From positions 1 to 38,274 of the IMG/VR virus record IMGVR_UViG_3300042908_001020: a stretch of DNA of 38,274 nt, one strand, 5' to 3'. Source of the stretch: a virus. A program made the translations under genes and the position numbers. The notes below the pieces were generated by a model, which made no database searches, had not been told where the DNA came from, and worked only from the letters and a program-made list of their open reading frames with translations. Every line of letters begins with the position of its first letter. Position 1 is the stretch's first letter. Of the stretch, positions 1-6,129 are shown piece by piece.

Positions 1-127
1 GCAATGAGTGATTCATCGAATTTTTTCAATGCCTCGGCACAGTCCATCATTTCGTTGGCATTGCCCCAGCAGAACGATGAGGCACAGTGCAACATCAGCA
101 TCGCCCCGGGCGACATGTGGCGCTGCT
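1..127. repeat. Left copy of exact terminal repeat (circular contig overlap)
   Basis: These 127 bases are identical to 38148-38274. The protease reading frame crosses the join without a break, so the repeat is best read as the overlap left when a circular or circularly permuted genome is assembled. A length of 127 matches a common assembler k-mer size. The unique genome is then about 38,147 bp. Confidence 0.93.
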
Positions 128-458
128 TGCCAGCCAGGAATATGGCTGCTGCCATGCTGGCCGCCACGCCATCCACGTAGGTATGCACCTCGCACGTAGC
201 ACCCTGAAGTGCAGTTACAATGGCCGCTCCATGAAATACATCGCCGCCGTATGAGTTGATGCGCACATTAATGCGCTTGCACTTGGCTTGCAGCTCGGTG
301 AACATGTTTACAAAAGCTACATCGGTGACGCCGCTCTCCTCGTAACCACCATCCATATAGCGGTATTCCTCGCCGATATAACCGTACAGCAGGATAGTAG
401 CCTCGTCGCCACTTTGGGCAGACTGGAGAATGTCGTAGTATCGTTTATCCTTCTTCAT
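1..458 (-). CDS. ClpP-like prohead protease, N-terminal part
   Basis: This is the first 152 codons of a 370-aa protein; the rest is at 37493-38149. Translation from the ATG at 458 shows a ClpP/crotonase-type serine protease. There is an oxyanion-loop glycine pair (NSYGGDV, residues 69-74), a nucleophile in GVAASMAA (Ser101), a catalytic His in LMLHCASS (His124) and, in the other part, a candidate Asp in KDNWLTA (Asp176). Phages use this type to mature the procapsid by cutting scaffold and capsid protein. It lies immediately before the major capsid gene, as usual, and starts 3 bases after the upstream gene stops. The identification is firm; the cleavage target is inferred from position. Confidence 0.9.
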   Translation of the reverse strand, partial: MKKDKRYYDILQSAQSGDEATILLYGYIGEEYRYMDGGYEESGVTDVAFVNMFTELQAKCKRINVRINSYGGDVFHGAAIVTALQGATCEVHTYVDGVAASMAAAIFLAGKQRHMSPGAMLMLHCASSFCWGNANEMMDCAEALKKFDESLI

Positions 459-460
459 AG

Positions 461-946
461 TCAGAAAACCGGGGTGTAAAAAGGTGACTTGTAGATATGC
501 AGCCCGCTGAAGCTGCACCGGTGGCCGCGTGAATCGCCTCCTTCGCTGCCGGTATCATAGGAGCTGGTAAAGCGCAGGGGGTTTTCTGGCGTACCGATGA
601 GCCAGCTTTCAGTACCTCGCGTGACCTTGAGCACAAAGCGGTGGCGCTTCATAGCCTCGAGCTCGGAGCGCACAGCACCGCTGTCGGAGGGCAGAAACAC
701 AGAGATCACGGAGCGGAAGTATTGCCCCTGCTCGTTTTCCTGCTGCTCTTCCGTCCAGTTTCCGGTGCCTTGCACATAGGGCATGGCATACCACGCCAGT
801 TGCCCTGCCCCACTCTGCTGGTTGTAGGTGCTGTTCTTTATGGCAGCGGGCCATTTAGTCAGATCAATTTCCGACACGGGTATATATGCCAACAGCCCGA
901 TTCCGGGCTGTTGAACAATGCAGCTGTCGTAGGAAAAACCTGTCAT
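461..946 (-). CDS. Putative structural protein, tail-tube-like
   Basis: 161 aa, no predicted membrane segment. The N-terminus carries a Cys, then PGI, then AYIPVSEI. The product of 35933-36478 has the same order (Cys, PPGI, MYIVPVAEI), so the two look like distant relatives. Later, WLIGTPENPLRF and a C-terminal FSG segment suggest a beta-rich virion protein. It has its own GTCCTTT box 33 nt upstream and a hairpin in its leader at 957-978, and it precedes the protease by 2 bases. Tail tube or tail-terminator roles both fit; neither is proven. Confidence 0.5.
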   Translation of the reverse strand: MTGFSYDSCIVQQPGIGLLAYIPVSEIDLTKWPAAIKNSTYNQQSGAGQLAWYAMPYVQGTGNWTEEQQENEQGQYFRSVISVFLPSDSGAVRSELEAMKRHRFVLKVTRGTESWLIGTPENPLRFTSSYDTGSEGGDSRGHRCSFSGLHIYKSPFYTPVF

Positions 947-978
947 GCTGCAAATTTGCCCGCCACGCGGGCGGCAAA

Positions 979-985
979 AAAGGAC
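979..985 (-). promoter_or_regulatory. Candidate late promoter box GTCCTTT
   Basis: Read on the minus strand this is TTAAGTCCTTTTTTG, 33 nt before the ATG at 946 and just after the preceding gene stops. The start context is TTTGCAGCATG, nearly the same as at two other genes with this box. Confidence 0.55.
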
Positions 986-1495
986 TTAATGACGTTTGCG
1001 CGGGCGAGGGCGCACCAGTCCGCGGTGCAGCCTCAGCCGATAGGTAGCCTTTATATCGGCATCCGATTCGCGCACCTCATCGAGGCCCGAGCTTATCCGG
1101 AAGTGCTCGAGGGCCTCCTTGGCATCGAGGCCGGGGCTGTACGTCTGGGCAATGCCAACATATCGGCACTGTTCCTCCAGCAAAGCCTGATACACGATGT
1201 TGTTGAATCCGATGGCAATGAGGTGGGCGTACTCAAAAAACGTACTGTCGAGCAGGCCCGGTGCAGCTTCAAAGCGCAACTTGGCGGTGTAGTCGTCGTT
1301 GTCGCGACTTTCGCGGATGGCCCCGGGGAAGTACATGGACTTCGCCAGTTCGATCATGTTGGCCAGATAGGTGGAAAAAAAGCCCTTGCCGGGAATGGTG
1401 AGGTAATCGGATGCTTCGAGGTTTTCTCGCCACTGGACGAACCGAAGCAGATCGGGGCGCATAGGTAGCAGCCCACGTACGTACTGTTTTTGCAT
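986..1495 (-). CDS. Hypothetical late protein (head/tail junction?)
   Basis: 169 aa, mixed alpha-helical, with a very basic C-terminus (RPRPRKRH) and no membrane segment. I do not recognise a family. It is the first gene after the holin terminator and has its own host-type -7 element (CAAATATA on +, 1530-1537), 35 nt before the ATG. The gene after it is a tube-like protein and then comes the head module. A connector or tail-completion role would suit the position, but this is inference only. Confidence 0.6.
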   Translation of the reverse strand: MQKQYVRGLLPMRPDLLRFVQWRENLEASDYLTIPGKGFFSTYLANMIELAKSMYFPGAIRESRDNDDYTAKLRFEAAPGLLDSTFFEYAHLIAIGFNNIVYQALLEEQCRYVGIAQTYSPGLDAKEALEHFRISSGLDEVRESDADIKATYRLRLHRGLVRPRPRKRH

Positions 1496-1529
1496 GTATA
1501 AAAAAGGGGTACGGAGCGCGATTATCCTG

Positions 1530-1537
1530 CAAATATA
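1530..1537 (-). promoter_or_regulatory. Promoter -7 element (TATATTTG)
   Basis: Minus-strand TATATTTG matches the Bacteroidota consensus TAnnTTTG. It lies between the holin terminator and the ATG at 1495. A -33 TTG at the right distance would fall in the terminator hairpin and is not clear. Confidence 0.5.
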
Positions 1538-1549
1538 GCCCGAAAAACA

Positions 1550-1578
1550 AAAAAGCCACGTGTATTTCTACACGCAGC
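1550..1578 (-). terminator. Rho-independent terminator after holin gene
   Basis: On the minus strand CGTGTA, loop GAAA, TACACG, with outer GC pairs, followed by a run of T. It ends the lysis transcript. Confidence 0.8.
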
Positions 1579-1604
1579 CCCCTGAATTAAACCCCTTTTT
1601 GTAA

Positions 1605-2033
1605 TTATTCCTTGAGCTTCGGTTTCACGAAAATGTGAATGACCGGCAGCGCGATATTGATAAACGCAATTTCAATCAGGTGCACCCAGTTCTGATCAGC
1701 GAATGTTTCGACAATGGCAGTACCGGTGCCTTCGGGAGTTACCACCCCATAGAAGGAGGCAATCCACAGGCCAAAGGTGACCACCTGCCCCCAAAAGTTG
1801 GTACTGAACAGACTCGCCTTCCAGTTGCCCGACTTGTTTTTCACCGTTTTGAAAATGGGCAGTATCAGGTTGTTGAGCAGCAGCAGTCCGAGTGCGAACG
1901 GATTGAAGTCGGTGATTGCCTGTGCCAAGCTGTCGGCAGTTCCTTCGGGGATAATCACGCCGGCGCTTACCAGCGCAACAAGCAGCAGGTTAAAGATGTT
2001 GGCCCAGAAGTTTTTTGATTGATAGAATTTCAT
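1605..2033 (-). CDS. Holin-like membrane protein with internal duplication
   Basis: 142 aa with about four hydrophobic segments (near 12-28, 45-62, 83-97, 119-137). The two halves repeat at an exact 71-residue offset: NFW at 8-10 and 79-81, PEGT at 29-32 and 100-103, LP at 58-59 and 129-130. The C-terminus is Lys-rich. Size, topology and the position after a DUF5675 gene suggest a holin. The duplication suggests a fused tandem of an ancestral two-TM unit. A terminator follows at 1550-1578. Holin function is inferred from context. Confidence 0.6.
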   Translation of the reverse strand: MKFYQSKNFWANIFNLLLVALVSAGVIIPEGTADSLAQAITDFNPFALGLLLLNNLILPIFKTVKNKSGNWKASLFSTNFWGQVVTFGLWIASFYGVVTPEGTGTAIVETFADQNWVHLIEIAFINIALPVIHIFVKPKLKE

Positions 2034-2058
2034 GGTTGTGTGAAATTTAGAAGTGACA

Positions 2059-2169
2059 CTACCCTACCCTGTTTCTTCGCCACAGGCAATCTAACAGGGC
2101 AGCCACGACGAACAATGCCGAGGCGAGCAGCAGTAATATGGTTTGGAAGTGATACAGGATGCGTTTCAA
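2059..2169 (-). CDS. Tiny single-pass membrane protein, TTG start
   Basis: 36 codons starting at TTG, whose last two bases begin the TGA stop of the DUF5675 gene (TTGA overlap). The product has one hydrophobic helix (ILLLLASALFVVAALL) followed by CLWRRNRVG. Overlapping stop-start and position inside the lysis block suggest a real lysis accessory protein such as a small holin or spanin-like subunit. The non-ATG start and short length leave real doubt. Confidence 0.4.
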   Translation of the reverse strand: MKRILYHFQTILLLLASALFVVAALLDCLWRRNRVG

Positions 2170-2597
2170 AATGGCATGAATGATGGGGCGTGGTGAACCA
2201 TCAGATCAACACCTTTAGTCGGCAGCAGCTTTACCAGGGCGGCCATGGCCTTGCGGGAGTTCTGAATATCCATGATGCCATCTTTGTTTATGTCAGCGAA
2301 CTCGGTACCCGGAAGGATGCAGCCCAGTATCTGGCTGGTATAGTTGCCCGGATGAATCAGTATGCCATCGCGATTGGGTACTGGAGTTACGGTGAGGTGA
2401 GCACCAAACTTTTCATTCGTGCGATGGTGAAGCAAGTACCGTCCGTCAGGTATGCAGCTTTCGCGGCGAGTGTTGTTTTTCCACGGCAGTTCGAGCGTAT
2501 AGCACTGGTATTTCAGCACGCCCCAGTCGTCATGTAGCAGCAGAATGCCCTGCGTGTACTTCTCGGTCATGACTGTTCGGTTCAGTATAACTTTCAT
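2166..2597 (-). CDS. DUF5675 family protein, probable lysis protein
   Basis: 143 aa. The central segment ILIHPGNYTSQILGCILPG is the diagnostic core of DUF5675, with conserved His and a GC pair reminiscent of the active site of L,D-transpeptidase-like enzymes. The N-terminus MKVILNRTV and LYxxELPWK-like segment (ELPWKNNTRRESCIPDGRY) also fit. DUF5675 genes commonly sit in phage lysis cassettes; the exact activity is not settled. This copy has its own candidate late promoter box at 2631-2636 inside the upstream gene, 34 nt before the ATG, so it could be switched on separately. Confidence 0.8.
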   Translation of the reverse strand: MKVILNRTVMTEKYTQGILLLHDDWGVLKYQCYTLELPWKNNTRRESCIPDGRYLLHHRTNEKFGAHLTVTPVPNRDGILIHPGNYTSQILGCILPGTEFADINKDGIMDIQNSRKAMAALVKLLPTKGVDLMVHHAPSFMPF

Positions 2598-2829
2598 GCT
2601 GCGAAGATGCAGCTGCGCCGGATTGTTCTGAAGGACTTAACCGGTTACGCAGCGCTGTGAGGTTGCTGATCGCCAGGCGCTGGAGCAGCGGGCAGCCATA
2701 TTCCATGCGCTCCAGATGCAAGCTGACGAACAGCGATACATCGGTGATGAGCATGGCCCCGGATACTTGCAGAGTTTCGGGCAATTCGAGGCCTTGAAAG
2801 TATGATTTCAGTTGTTCTTCGACGTTCAT
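2530..2829 (-). CDS. DUF6965-like small protein
   Basis: 99 aa from the ATG at 2829. The start MNVEEQLKSYFQGLELPE and the ITDVSLFVSLHLERME segment resemble the small Bacteroidota DUF6965 proteins (helical, function unknown). After about residue 70 the sequence becomes Ser/His-rich, unlike the family. It overlaps the DUF5675 gene by 68 nt, which suggests the ancestral stop was lost and the frame now runs on. It is the first gene after the palindrome-rich control region. The family call is from memory of the motif pattern. Confidence 0.55.
   Translation of the reverse strand: MNVEEQLKSYFQGLELPETLQVSGAMLITDVSLFVSLHLERMEYGCPLLQRLAISNLTALRNRLSPSEQSGAAASSQHESYTEPNSHDREVHAGHSAAT
2631..2636 (-). promoter_or_regulatory. 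Candidate late promoter box GTCCTT
   Basis: Minus-strand TTAAGTCCTTCAG, 34 nt before the DUF5675 start at 2597, inside the upstream coding sequence. The start context TTCGCAGCATG is identical to that of the gene at 19712. Confidence 0.5.
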
Positions 2830-2850
2830 CGTTTCACATGTATTAGGAAA

Positions 2851-3060
2851 AAGTCCGGACTTTCCGGACAATCAAGATTCGGCATTTAACTGAATGTTTT
2901 TCAATTAGTTATCTGTCCAATAAAGTCCGGACTTCCATCGGACTAATAAACTGGACAAATTCCAAATAAAATTTACCGGACTTTCGCCGGACTTTTTAAG
3001 GAGTATAAATAATTATTAATCAATTAATTATATATATAAGTCTTGAAAGTCTTGAAAGTC
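2851..3060. promoter_or_regulatory. Palindrome and direct-repeat control region (candidate origin or early-late switch)
   Basis: AAGTCCGGACTT occurs at 2851-2862 and 2923-2934 (centres 72 bp apart). CCGGACTTT occurs at 2976-2984 and 2987-2995 (11 bp apart), with further part-sites at 2863-2870 and 2939-2944. About 35 bp of almost pure A/T follows (3004-3038), then tandem GAAAGTCTT-type repeats (3040-3060). No gene lies in 2830-3143. Repeats plus an AT-rich block beside the replication genes fit an origin. Position between the early terminator and the lysis genes also fits a regulator-binding region. Confidence 0.65.
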
Positions 3061-3090
3061 TGAACTTTCAAAGATTTTTTGAGCCGGCAC

Positions 3091-3118
3091 AAAAAAAGAG
3101 CGACTGTTTCAGTCGCTC
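3091..3118 (-). terminator. Strong terminator ending the early operon
   Basis: On the minus strand GAGCGACTG, loop AAA, CAGTCGCTC, a perfect 9-bp stem, followed by seven T. It lies 26 bases after the stop at 3144. Confidence 0.92.
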
Positions 3119-3143
3119 GGAAAAGATGCTTCATTGGCTGTTA

Positions 3144-3470
3144 TTATGCTGCGGAATAAGGCTTCAGATTAGCCTGGTAACAGAATTCAATTGCTTCTTC
3201 TTCGGTGCTTGTAATGTGAACTGGATTCCACTTCGTTGCATCAAAATGCCCACATTCAAATGTGAACATATCAATTCGATGATAAACTGTCTGGCTGTTG
3301 TTGGGAGCTACAGAGGAGTGAAAGCTCATAGCTTCTTCAAGTTGTTCAAAGCTCCGGATACAAATAAACTTGCGTTCCAGATTGTAGTATCCAACGTGGC
3401 ATTTAGAAGAGGGGCGGATAATCCAGAAGGTGGCCGGTGGATCAACCGGTACAGATAGTTGCATATTCAT
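3144..3470 (-). CDS. Hypothetical early protein
   Basis: 108 aa, last gene of the early operon. Its ATG overlaps the stop of the upstream gene (ATGA). The C-terminal ITSTEEEAIEFCYQANL resembles FFTSQKEAVEYCQTWAE in the 214-aa accessory protein at 10899-11543, so the two may share a small domain. No catalytic motif or membrane segment is visible, and no function can be assigned. Confidence 0.65.
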   Translation of the reverse strand: MNMQLSVPVDPPATFWIIRPSSKCHVGYYNLERKFICIRSFEQLEEAMSFHSSVAPNNSQTVYHRIDMFTFECGHFDATKWNPVHITSTEEEAIEFCYQANLKPYSAA

Positions 3471-3691
3471 TGCGTCAAATCAAAATTTTGAAAGACGATT
3501 TTCTTAGCCAGTTGAAGGCCATTAATACGTTCCAATGCAATCAGCATTTGTTTGGCCGACATCTTGTCGTTAATCATTGCTGTTGTTTTATTGATCTGGT
3601 CGTCAATTTCGGAAAAGGCATCTTTCAGCCAGTCAGGCATTCCGGATTGAGCAATCTGGATGGAGCAGGGTGATTGTTTGTATTCGGTCAT
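3467..3691 (-). CDS. Hypothetical early protein
   Basis: 74 aa from the ATG at 3691 (MTEYKQSPCSI). The frame opens further upstream, but an earlier start would run into the small membrane protein gene that stops at 3699. It looks helical, with MPDWLKDAFSEIDDQINKT and a Met/Lys-rich middle. It overlaps the next gene by ATGA. Translational coupling and operon position support it; the function is unknown. Confidence 0.6.
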   Translation of the reverse strand: MTEYKQSPCSIQIAQSGMPDWLKDAFSEIDDQINKTTAMINDKMSAKQMLIALERINGLQLAKKIVFQNFDLTQ

Positions 3692-3698
3692 GTTCCTA

Positions 3699-3842
3699 TT
3701 ATTTTTCAGTGAAAACGTACTTGAATAGCCTGTAAAAGGCCCAAGCACAGATTACAATGGCAACGCATGGTGGCGCAATGAGCCATGCAATCTGGCAAAT
3801 AATGATTGTTTCAAACAGCTTTGGTTCAATCTCGAGGTTCAT
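3699..3842 (-). CDS. Tiny single-pass membrane protein
   Basis: 47 aa. Its ATG overlaps the TGA of the DUF3987 gene (ATGA). One long hydrophobic segment, IIICQIAWLIAPPCVAIVIC, is followed by WAFYRLFKYVFTEK with a positive cytoplasmic-type flank. Start-stop coupling on one side and a gap of 7 bases to the next gene on the other make it very likely real. Possible roles include superinfection exclusion or membrane anchoring, but nothing in the sequence decides. Confidence 0.65.
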   Translation of the reverse strand: MNLEIEPKLFETIIICQIAWLIAPPCVAIVICAWAFYRLFKYVFTEK

Positions 3843-5272
3843 TGGTGGTATATTTTGACATAGATGCCCTGCCTTTCACGCAGGAATATTTTTCTCTTTG
3901 GGTCAAGCTCCCCCAGATAAATGAACATTTGCGAGCGAGACAATCCATGCTTCAATGCAGACTTTTCAATATCACCGGTAGTTAATGGCTGCCCGGTTGG
4001 CAGATCAGCATACCACTTCCTGATATTACGTGGCAGGCGATCCAGTGGCGTGGCGGCATTGATCGCGCTCTGAGCTTTCAAGGAGTGCCCAAGGAAATAC
4101 TCCGTGATCGTAATAGCCTTTAACACGATTTCCATGTTTATGCGAACCTCTCCGCCATTCTTGCTCCGGTGGGTTATTTCTCCGGCACTTTCGTGCATCA
4201 AGTGCAGCAACATGGTGAAGCGAGTGGCATAGTTCTGCATCTTGGAGTATATGTTGCGCACATACTCATTATCAATTGAATCCATGCGGCGCTTGAGGTC
4301 GTTCATGTATTCAATCAGGCGATCCTCCGCAGCTTCTTCCAAAACACACAGATACGACTGATCTACCTCATCCTCATCATTGCCCCCTGGAAGGCGCGAC
4401 CAGTCCATAATACTGGTGACGAGTGGCGTATAACGGGCCATAATCTGACTGTACACATCGAGGCTCCGGTCGCGGCGGCGCTTAAACGGCTCTACTGGCA
4501 CACTGTCCGGGTAGCAAAACAATATCCGCTCAATGAATCCGCTGAGCGCTCTCCCACCCTTTCCGATATCTTCGAGCAGGCCCGGTTGAATAGTGCCTAC
4601 CACCGGGATAAACGTCTTGTCAATGACCGCTTTGTATGATGCGCGGTTCATCGCGTAAGGCGCACCCGTCCAGTTCATCAGCCAGAACTCCTGTTCAGAG
4701 CCTGAATTGTATCGGTTGAAGTTGGCGAACCATGCCTTGAGCTCGTCTATGTACACTGCCACACCCCGGCTGTTCTTGCGGATTGCCCTGGTGAGCGTTT
4801 CAATCGTGAAATCTGAGTACAGGAACTGCTCATCCTTGCGTGGCTCATTAGAGCTGCCATCCGCGGCCAGTTCATTCTTCTCGCGGATATACTGCTTTAT
4901 TGCCCGCTTGTTTTTCTCGATGCAAGGCCCCAGTGCAAATTTCAGCGGGTGAGATTTCATCGTGCCAGGTGGTGCCACAATGGCCAGATACAGGCAGGCA
5001 CCATCTTCCCAGATACCATTGTGAATCGTATGCGTGCGCCCGCAGGCAATGGATGCAGCTGCGAGCATACCGGTAGCTGTAAAGCCGGGCGGATACGCGA
5101 GGTATGTGTACAGATCACTCACAATAGCACGGTGTTTTTCTGGCAGCACATCCATGGGAAAGTCGGTTACCTTGTAGGTTTCCTTCTCCACCATGCCCTC
5201 CAGTGGCGTGTAGTGATCAGGAGCTGGTGGTGGTGTGGCCACCAGTTGTTTGAGTTTCGACAGGGTACTCAT
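3839..5272 (-). CDS. DUF3987 family ATPase (primase/helicase-like replication protein)
   Basis: 477 aa. The Walker A-like motif is APPGTMKS (residues 100-107) and the Walker B-like segment is VAVYIDELKAWF (171-182). The later region (IGKGGRALSGFIERILFCYPD) and the helical C-terminus are typical of DUF3987, which is found beside or fused to primases in phages and mobile elements. The C-terminus may carry a winged-helix segment (LTTGDIEKSALKHGLSRSQ). No separate primase, polymerase or initiator is visible, so this is the main replication candidate. It is spaced 1 base from the upstream gene and coupled to the tiny membrane gene downstream. Confidence 0.82.
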   Translation of the reverse strand: MSTLSKLKQLVATPPPAPDHYTPLEGMVEKETYKVTDFPMDVLPEKHRAIVSDLYTYLAYPPGFTATGMLAAASIACGRTHTIHNGIWEDGACLYLAIVAPPGTMKSHPLKFALGPCIEKNKRAIKQYIREKNELAADGSSNEPRKDEQFLYSDFTIETLTRAIRKNSRGVAVYIDELKAWFANFNRYNSGSEQEFWLMNWTGAPYAMNRASYKAVIDKTFIPVVGTIQPGLLEDIGKGGRALSGFIERILFCYPDSVPVEPFKRRRDRSLDVYSQIMARYTPLVTSIMDWSRLPGGNDEDEVDQSYLCVLEEAAEDRLIEYMNDLKRRMDSIDNEYVRNIYSKMQNYATRFTMLLHLMHESAGEITHRSKNGGEVRINMEIVLKAITITEYFLGHSLKAQSAINAATPLDRLPRNIRKWYADLPTGQPLTTGDIEKSALKHGLSRSQMFIYLGELDPKRKIFLRERQGIYVKIYHQ

Positions 5273-5273
5273 A

Positions 5274-5669
5274 TCAGAAGAGGTTTGGCATTTCCATTTG
5301 TACTTTCAATATCTGCATACGTCTCATATGCTCGCGCTCGCTTTCATTCATCCTGGTCATGCGGGGGAAGTGCTTTATCCAGCCCTGCTCTGCACTGGCC
5401 AGCTCAATAGTCAGCTGCTGTTTTTCATCAATCAGCCTGGTTATCCAGCTTTGCAGCTCGTCAATGTATGCCTGCGTGGCATCATTGAACTGCGTCAATC
5501 TGATCAGTGCATTTCTTCGGGCGTGATATGCCTTTTGCGCCGGTTCGGGGAGGTTATCCACCCCCCCGTTTTTTTCGGCGTATTCATCGTTTCTGGCCAG
5601 CATGTTTGCCAGCTCATTGAGGTACTCCTGCTGAGATGTGTACCAGCGTTCTTCGATGACCTTATTCAT
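5274..5669 (-). CDS. Coiled-coil early protein of unknown function
   Basis: 131 aa from the ATG at 5669, which gives an 8-base overlap with the preceding gene; the earlier ATG at 5702 would overlap by 41. The product is highly charged and helical, with a likely coiled coil (residues about 60-110, YIDELQSWITRLIDEKQQL) and a basic Met-rich C-terminus. It sits directly before the DUF3987 gene, so an accessory replication role (loader, adaptor or SSB-like) is possible. No family recognised. Confidence 0.6.
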   Translation of the reverse strand: MNKVIEERWYTSQQEYLNELANMLARNDEYAEKNGGVDNLPEPAQKAYHARRNALIRLTQFNDATQAYIDELQSWITRLIDEKQQLTIELASAEQGWIKHFPRMTRMNESEREHMRRMQILKVQMEMPNLF

Positions 5670-5904
5670 GGCAGGTGTTTTGCTCTTGCCATGCCCTGAC
5701 AAGAGTTTTGAACTCGTAGATAGAAATACATACCATGCCCTTGTGAATCGTATGTCGCTGTGACATTTCGGTAAACCATGGATAATATTTGTCCGGAATA
5801 AGCCGGAGAGGTATCATGGACTTGTATTCAGCATAACCAACCTCAATGAGCTTTTCAGCCCAAGTCGGTGTGGTTATACTGGTATTGATATTGATCGTGC
5901 CCAT
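5662..5904 (-). CDS. Hypothetical early protein, possible HTH
   Basis: 80 aa from the ATG at 5904 (MGTININTSITTPTWAEK). The frame is open further upstream, but that part overlaps the tiny gene at 5948-6052. The sequence WAEKLIEVGYAEYKSMIPLRLIPD, then MSQRHTIHKGMVCISIYEF, could form a small DNA-binding fold, though no motif is decisive. It overlaps the next gene by a few bases. Confidence 0.5.
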   Translation of the reverse strand: MGTININTSITTPTWAEKLIEVGYAEYKSMIPLRLIPDKYYPWFTEMSQRHTIHKGMVCISIYEFKTLVRAWQEQNTCHE

Positions 5905-5947
5905 AGGGTCGCAAAGTTTATGAGTGAATTGATTGGACAGAAGGACG

Positions 5948-6052
5948 TCAGCGGTCGCGCAGCTTGTTTCTGCGTTCTCGTTCACGTCTTTCGTAGGGGG
6001 TTGAAATGCTGAGTATGAGTACCAGCCCGATGACAATTGCAGCAACTTCCAT
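5948..6052 (-). CDS. Tiny single-pass membrane protein
   Basis: 34 aa: a short hydrophobic helix (VAAIVIGLVLILSI) followed by an extremely basic tail (YERRERERRNKLRDR). It lies in the gap between the 632-aa membrane protein and the next early gene, reads in the same direction, and would otherwise leave about 225 bases empty. A GGGTAGTGTC sequence lies just upstream (minus strand) and recurs before the holin gene. Support is moderate because of its size. Confidence 0.45.
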   Translation of the reverse strand: MEVAAIVIGLVLILSISTPYERRERERRNKLRDR

Positions 6053-6129
6053 ATTCAGTGAGATGGAGACACTACCCCGCCCCATCATACAGACAGGGCA
6101 GGTTTGTGCCTCATTTGAAAAATATCAGT

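Noticed and set aside
1-127. Biological direct terminal repeats of a linear genome
   Set aside because: The repeat lies inside the protease gene, is 127 bp (an assembler k-mer size) and the frame is continuous, so a circular assembly overlap is more likely.
641-1468. 275-aa open frame on the + strand
   Set aside because: It is a shadow of the 461-946 and 986-1495 genes, which have structural-protein features and operon context.
2851-3060. A CRISPR array
   Set aside because: Repeats are short palindromes at uneven spacing with no regular spacers or cas genes.
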